Shown here in pieces: positions 60,920-64,000 of a stretch of 64,000 bases of DNA. Source of the DNA: Antitrichia curtipendula (lineage: Eukaryota > Streptophyta > Bryopsida > Hypnales > Leucodontaceae); NCBI GenBank assembly GCA_951230915.1, contig OX579638.1, forward strand, positions 8,946,696 to 9,010,695. Direction: 5' to 3'. Below the pieces are notes generated by a model that was not told where the DNA came from, did not search any database, and saw only the letters and a program-made list of their open reading frames with translations. Position numbers and translations under genes: made by a program. Within the stretch, counting starts at the first letter, position 1. Every line of letters starts with the position of its first letter.

Positions 60920-61147
60920 GAACATGTCCAAAACAGCCCTCTAGTGGATCTGAAAAACATCTAATGGGTAGCAAGACTTTTGCTTGTGGGCAACAATTGA
61001 AATAAGAATTATATTCATGCAAAGCTAATGTATTTTTCTGTTTTTCCAAAAAAATTTAAAAAATTGTGCCAAGAGTTGAGATTATACTAGAACCTTCTTG
61101 AACCTTCAAGTGTCCCATGACATAACACTTGGAACTTTAGGGGTTAA

Positions 61148-61938
61148 TAAGTGTGCAAATATATTTATATTATTTGTTACATTATAAATTATAAATCTTT
61201 ATTTTTATATGATTGCTATAGAAATTAAAATAATTCTATTATGCAAGTTGTTGTGAACTTTTATTTTGTCATAATGCATTTTAATGATGTTTTAATGAAT
61301 TGAAAAATGCTTATAGTGAATGCACATTGAACTTAAGGTGAAAAATAGTTTTTAGAAGATCCATGCAACTTAAGTTGCATGACTACCACCCGAAAAATCT
61401 TCAAGTGTTAGAAACTAAGTAATATACAAAAAAAAAAAGTACTTTGCCATAATGCATTTTGTATCCTAAATGTAGAGATCTCATTGATGGTAATTAAGGT
61501 AAATATCAATTTTTTTACTATAAGTCTTTAGAATTATAAAGATTTAATTTCTTATATTTATGTTATTTTAATTTATTTTAGTTTATTTTTGGTTTTGATG
61601 TTCAAAATTTTAGATTAGTGTTTTAGAATATTAACCACCACGTGTTTTATTTTTATTTTTTCCAATATGCGTGTTTTACAAATATTAAGAATATGCAATT
61701 TTTCTTGAAATTTTTATAAAGTTCATGAATTAGCAATGGCTAAAGGGAGTGGATAATCTACTGTAAATTTGGGTATAAATATCAAAATTTTAAAGCAAAA
61801 TTAGTGCAAATTGAGCATTTCTATTCACCTTAAGTCCTTGACAAGACTTTGTATTACACTGTGTGCAAATCTTCTTGAACAAGTTATTGTTAAAAGTACT
61901 ATATTTTAATACTAATAAGGATTTTGTAGATCAATCAA
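61148..61938. other. Non-coding stretch
   Basis: AT-rich with no gene, bounded repeat or RNA recognised. Confidence 0.5.
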
Positions 61939-62083
61939 ATTATATTCTTATTGAATATTGGATATCACTATAATACATTCAAAAATAATACATATATTAC
62001 TATAATACACTATAATACATATATATATAATTAGAATTTTTGAATGTATTATAGTGATATCTAATATTCAATAAGAATATAAT
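61939..62083. repeat. Inverted repeat with 48-bp arms
   Basis: 61939-61986 and 62036-62083 are reverse complements with one mismatch seen (core GATATCACTATAATACATTC). The 49-bp loop is nearly pure A/T. It has the size and shape of a miniature element, but the ends lie in AT-rich DNA and a target duplication cannot be called. Confidence 0.8.
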
Positions 62084-62540
62084 ATAATATATAATAAGAA
62101 TATATATAATTATAATTATTTTGTTATTTTGGATTAAATTTTAATGCCTGTCTCCACGTTGGGTATCACACTCAATAAACATTCCTTTATTTATTTAATT
62201 AAGTTTCAAACATTTAGCATTGCTGCAGTACAAATTGCTGTTTGTTTGCTTGTTTGCCATGGATGACAAATGGACAGCCATAAATGCCCAAGTGGACAAA
62301 AAGTTGGATTTTACCATTTGAAATTCTACTGAAAGTTACCCATTTGTAGTTATCTGGTAGGTAAATCCTCAAATTTGCATATCAATTTCCACATGGTAAA
62401 GAACTCCCTTCATTAAAAGAAAGAAGAATTTTAAATTTTAAAATAATAATAAAATAATAAAATAATTTATACCAACATTGTTTTAAATTGAAGAAAATTA
62501 GAGACTTTTATTGTACAAGCACAAGTTGAAGACTATGATG
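62084..62540. other. Non-coding stretch
   Basis: Nothing recognised apart from AT-rich simple sequence near 62440-62470. Confidence 0.5.
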
Positions 62541-62832
62541 AAGTGGGTACACCCAAAATTGCACCCTGCATAAAGCCACCATTGTCACTCTATGTATATC
62601 TCCAAGATCAATGTGTACGTATACCGAAGAAACAGTTGTAGAACCTCCACCGCTAAATTTTTTGACCCATTGTAACTTTTGCATACGGTATCCAATTGTC
62701 AACTTCTTTGGTGCGCTGGAACCTCCTTTCTGGTTTCAAAAAGAAAAATGTGAAAATTCGACCCGACTAATATCCGTAACACGCAAGTCAATGTAGCAAA
62801 GTGTCGGTTTTCGCCTTTTCGGGTACCCACTT
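62541..62832. mobile_element. Inverted-repeat element with AAGTGGGTAC ends (about 292 bp)
   Basis: AAGTGGGTACACCCAAAA at the left faces TTTTCGGGTACCCACTT at the right. The interior is GC-richer than the surroundings and lacks a supported gene. The ACACCC motif recalls the TAAGGTG-type elements. Confidence 0.55.
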
Positions 62833-63125
62833 TAGACCCAACAGAAGTAAGTTCCCACAATTCCATACAGCCACACAATAAGGTACTGCAGTACAGCCGA
62901 CTGTCTGGATTGACATGGAGACCTTCAACCTTGCAACACTATAGCGCAATTGAACTATTCATTTATTATAGGTCAAACACCGTACTAGATTTCAGACAAA
63001 ATTTGTACACTATTAGTTAACATTCAAAGCCCTCCTTTTGAAGCCACGTGAAATAGTAAAAGCAAGAGTTTATTTCATTCAAGACCCTCATAACAAGATT
63101 CATAAGACAATGACAATGATGCAAG

Positions 63126-63516
63126 TAAGGTGGAAGCACCCAAAACCGTCACTTTAAGGAATTCAGCATACTTGGAGGCATCATTTCAAAAAAATAAAAA
63201 AATTCTGATGTTAGCGAGAGAAAATCATGAATTTTCCAAAAAAAAATTAGATTTTTCGGATGTCATATGTAATTTCTATGATTTTTCAAAGTTGCGGGTC
63301 TCTAGACCACTGGATCTGTCGTATAGGTGCACCCAAAACTGAATCCTGCGGAAATCAGCTCTTAAGCCAGTCAGATATTGGTAAGTGTCCTTCAAATATG
63401 TCAGCCAATTAAAGCCAAGCATTTGGCTGACGGATTAACTAAAGTCTAGGGACATAATTGGGTGAGTCTAGGGTCCATGGCAAGGTACAGGGACGGGAAT
63501 GGGTGTTTTCACCTTA
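63126..63516. mobile_element. Inverted-repeat element with TAAGGTG ends (391 bp)
   Basis: TAAGGTGGAAGCACCC at the left faces GGGTGTTTTCACCTTA at the right, with CCGTC/GACGG following inwards. It is a larger relative of 53921-54062. An internal ATAGGTGCACCCAAAACTG near 63324 resembles the left end of 62541-62832. No gene. Confidence 0.65.
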
Positions 63517-64000
63517 GAAGAAATCATTGCAAATTTCTCCTTTTTTAGAAGAATTTTTAACTATACATATTTCTCCTAAATTATTCTAAATCACCCTGTA
63601 GCGCAAGGAGGTAAAGTGAATTGGCAATACACTAGTCATTTTTTTGTGCAATGAGGAAATATTTTATTTGGAATCCAAAAAGTGGAAATTTAAAGACAAT
63701 CATTTGGAATGAAAAATATCTTATTTAAACTATACATAGTATTATCATGGAAATGTAAAATATCATTTTTATTTATGTGATGGATAGTATATTCAAAGAA
63801 TAGAAGAAGATGGTCAAGGTTAATATTATAGTTTTTAAAAGAATATTCATAAACTGATTAGGAAATAGGTAAAGAAATAGAGAGAACTCTCATTAAGGTA
63901 AGAGGTTCTAAACGCGCACCTATTCAAATGTAAATTATTTGTACGTTTTTTTTTTCATAGCTTTTAACAATGTACAAATAGTCTACATTTTAGGAAGTGA
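63517..64000. other. Non-coding end of the window
   Basis: AT-rich, with no feature recognised. Confidence 0.5.

Larger units (their letters stand above)
58931..61147 (+). mobile_element. Composite: subfamily A element containing two other elements
   Basis: The left end is TTAA-CCCTTAAAG at 58931 and the right end GGAACTTTAGGGG-TTAA at 61147. A unit of about 930 bp has grown to 2217 bp by insertion of a short inverted-repeat element (59205-59363) and a subfamily D element (about 59990-60919). The A sequence resumes after 60950 with CAACAATTGAAATAAGAATT. Confidence 0.7.

Overview
The window looks like nuclear DNA of a green plant with a large, AT-rich, transposon-filled genome. Three things point that way. 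There is one intact intron-containing gene, a plant-type ubiquitin C-terminal hydrolase of the UCH3/UCHL3 class. There is a decayed hAT transposase of the zinc-finger/DUF4371 type. There are many short non-autonomous DNA transposons with plant-like termini (CACTATAAGAAA, TAGGGTTG). The lineage cannot be resolved further from sequence alone.

Layout. 1-10375: a giant inverted repeat in which base i pairs with base 10376-i, interrupted by a 200-base N gap (4900-5099) and a unique spacer; its inner 2.6 kb is an array of small hairpin units. 10376-13500: AT-rich non-coding DNA with one dispersed repeat unit. 13500-16913: a badly decayed plus-strand coding region of unknown identity, split by a small hAT-type element with an 8-bp target duplication. 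16914-18996: non-coding DNA and one small ORF. 18997-19153: a CACTA-type miniature element. 19589-21856: the hAT transposase pseudogene. 22135-22244: a hairpin and a tRNA-like fold. 22586-24043: two elements bounded by TTAA. 24640-36680: dispersed repeats in pairs, another TTAA element, and a GC-richer island between long direct repeats. 36807-40025: the UCH gene (nine coding exons). 41099-61147: a domain dominated by TTAA-bounded elements, intact, truncated and nested, with two foldback elements and other inverted-repeat elements. 61939-63516: further inverted-repeat elements.

The main discovery candidate is the family of roughly 0.55-0.93 kb elements whose ends read TTAA-CCCCTAAAG and CTTTAGGGG-TTAA. 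One copy (55590-56503) sits inside another and duplicates TTAA at a site that is single and empty in a sister copy. That is direct evidence of TTAA-specific DNA transposition, as in the piggyBac or Sola3 superfamilies. No transposase for it is visible here.

The only gene likely to be functional is UCH3-like. Everything else coding-like is broken, very short or unrecognised. Several start codons implied by simple open-frame reading are not ATG and were not accepted as gene starts.
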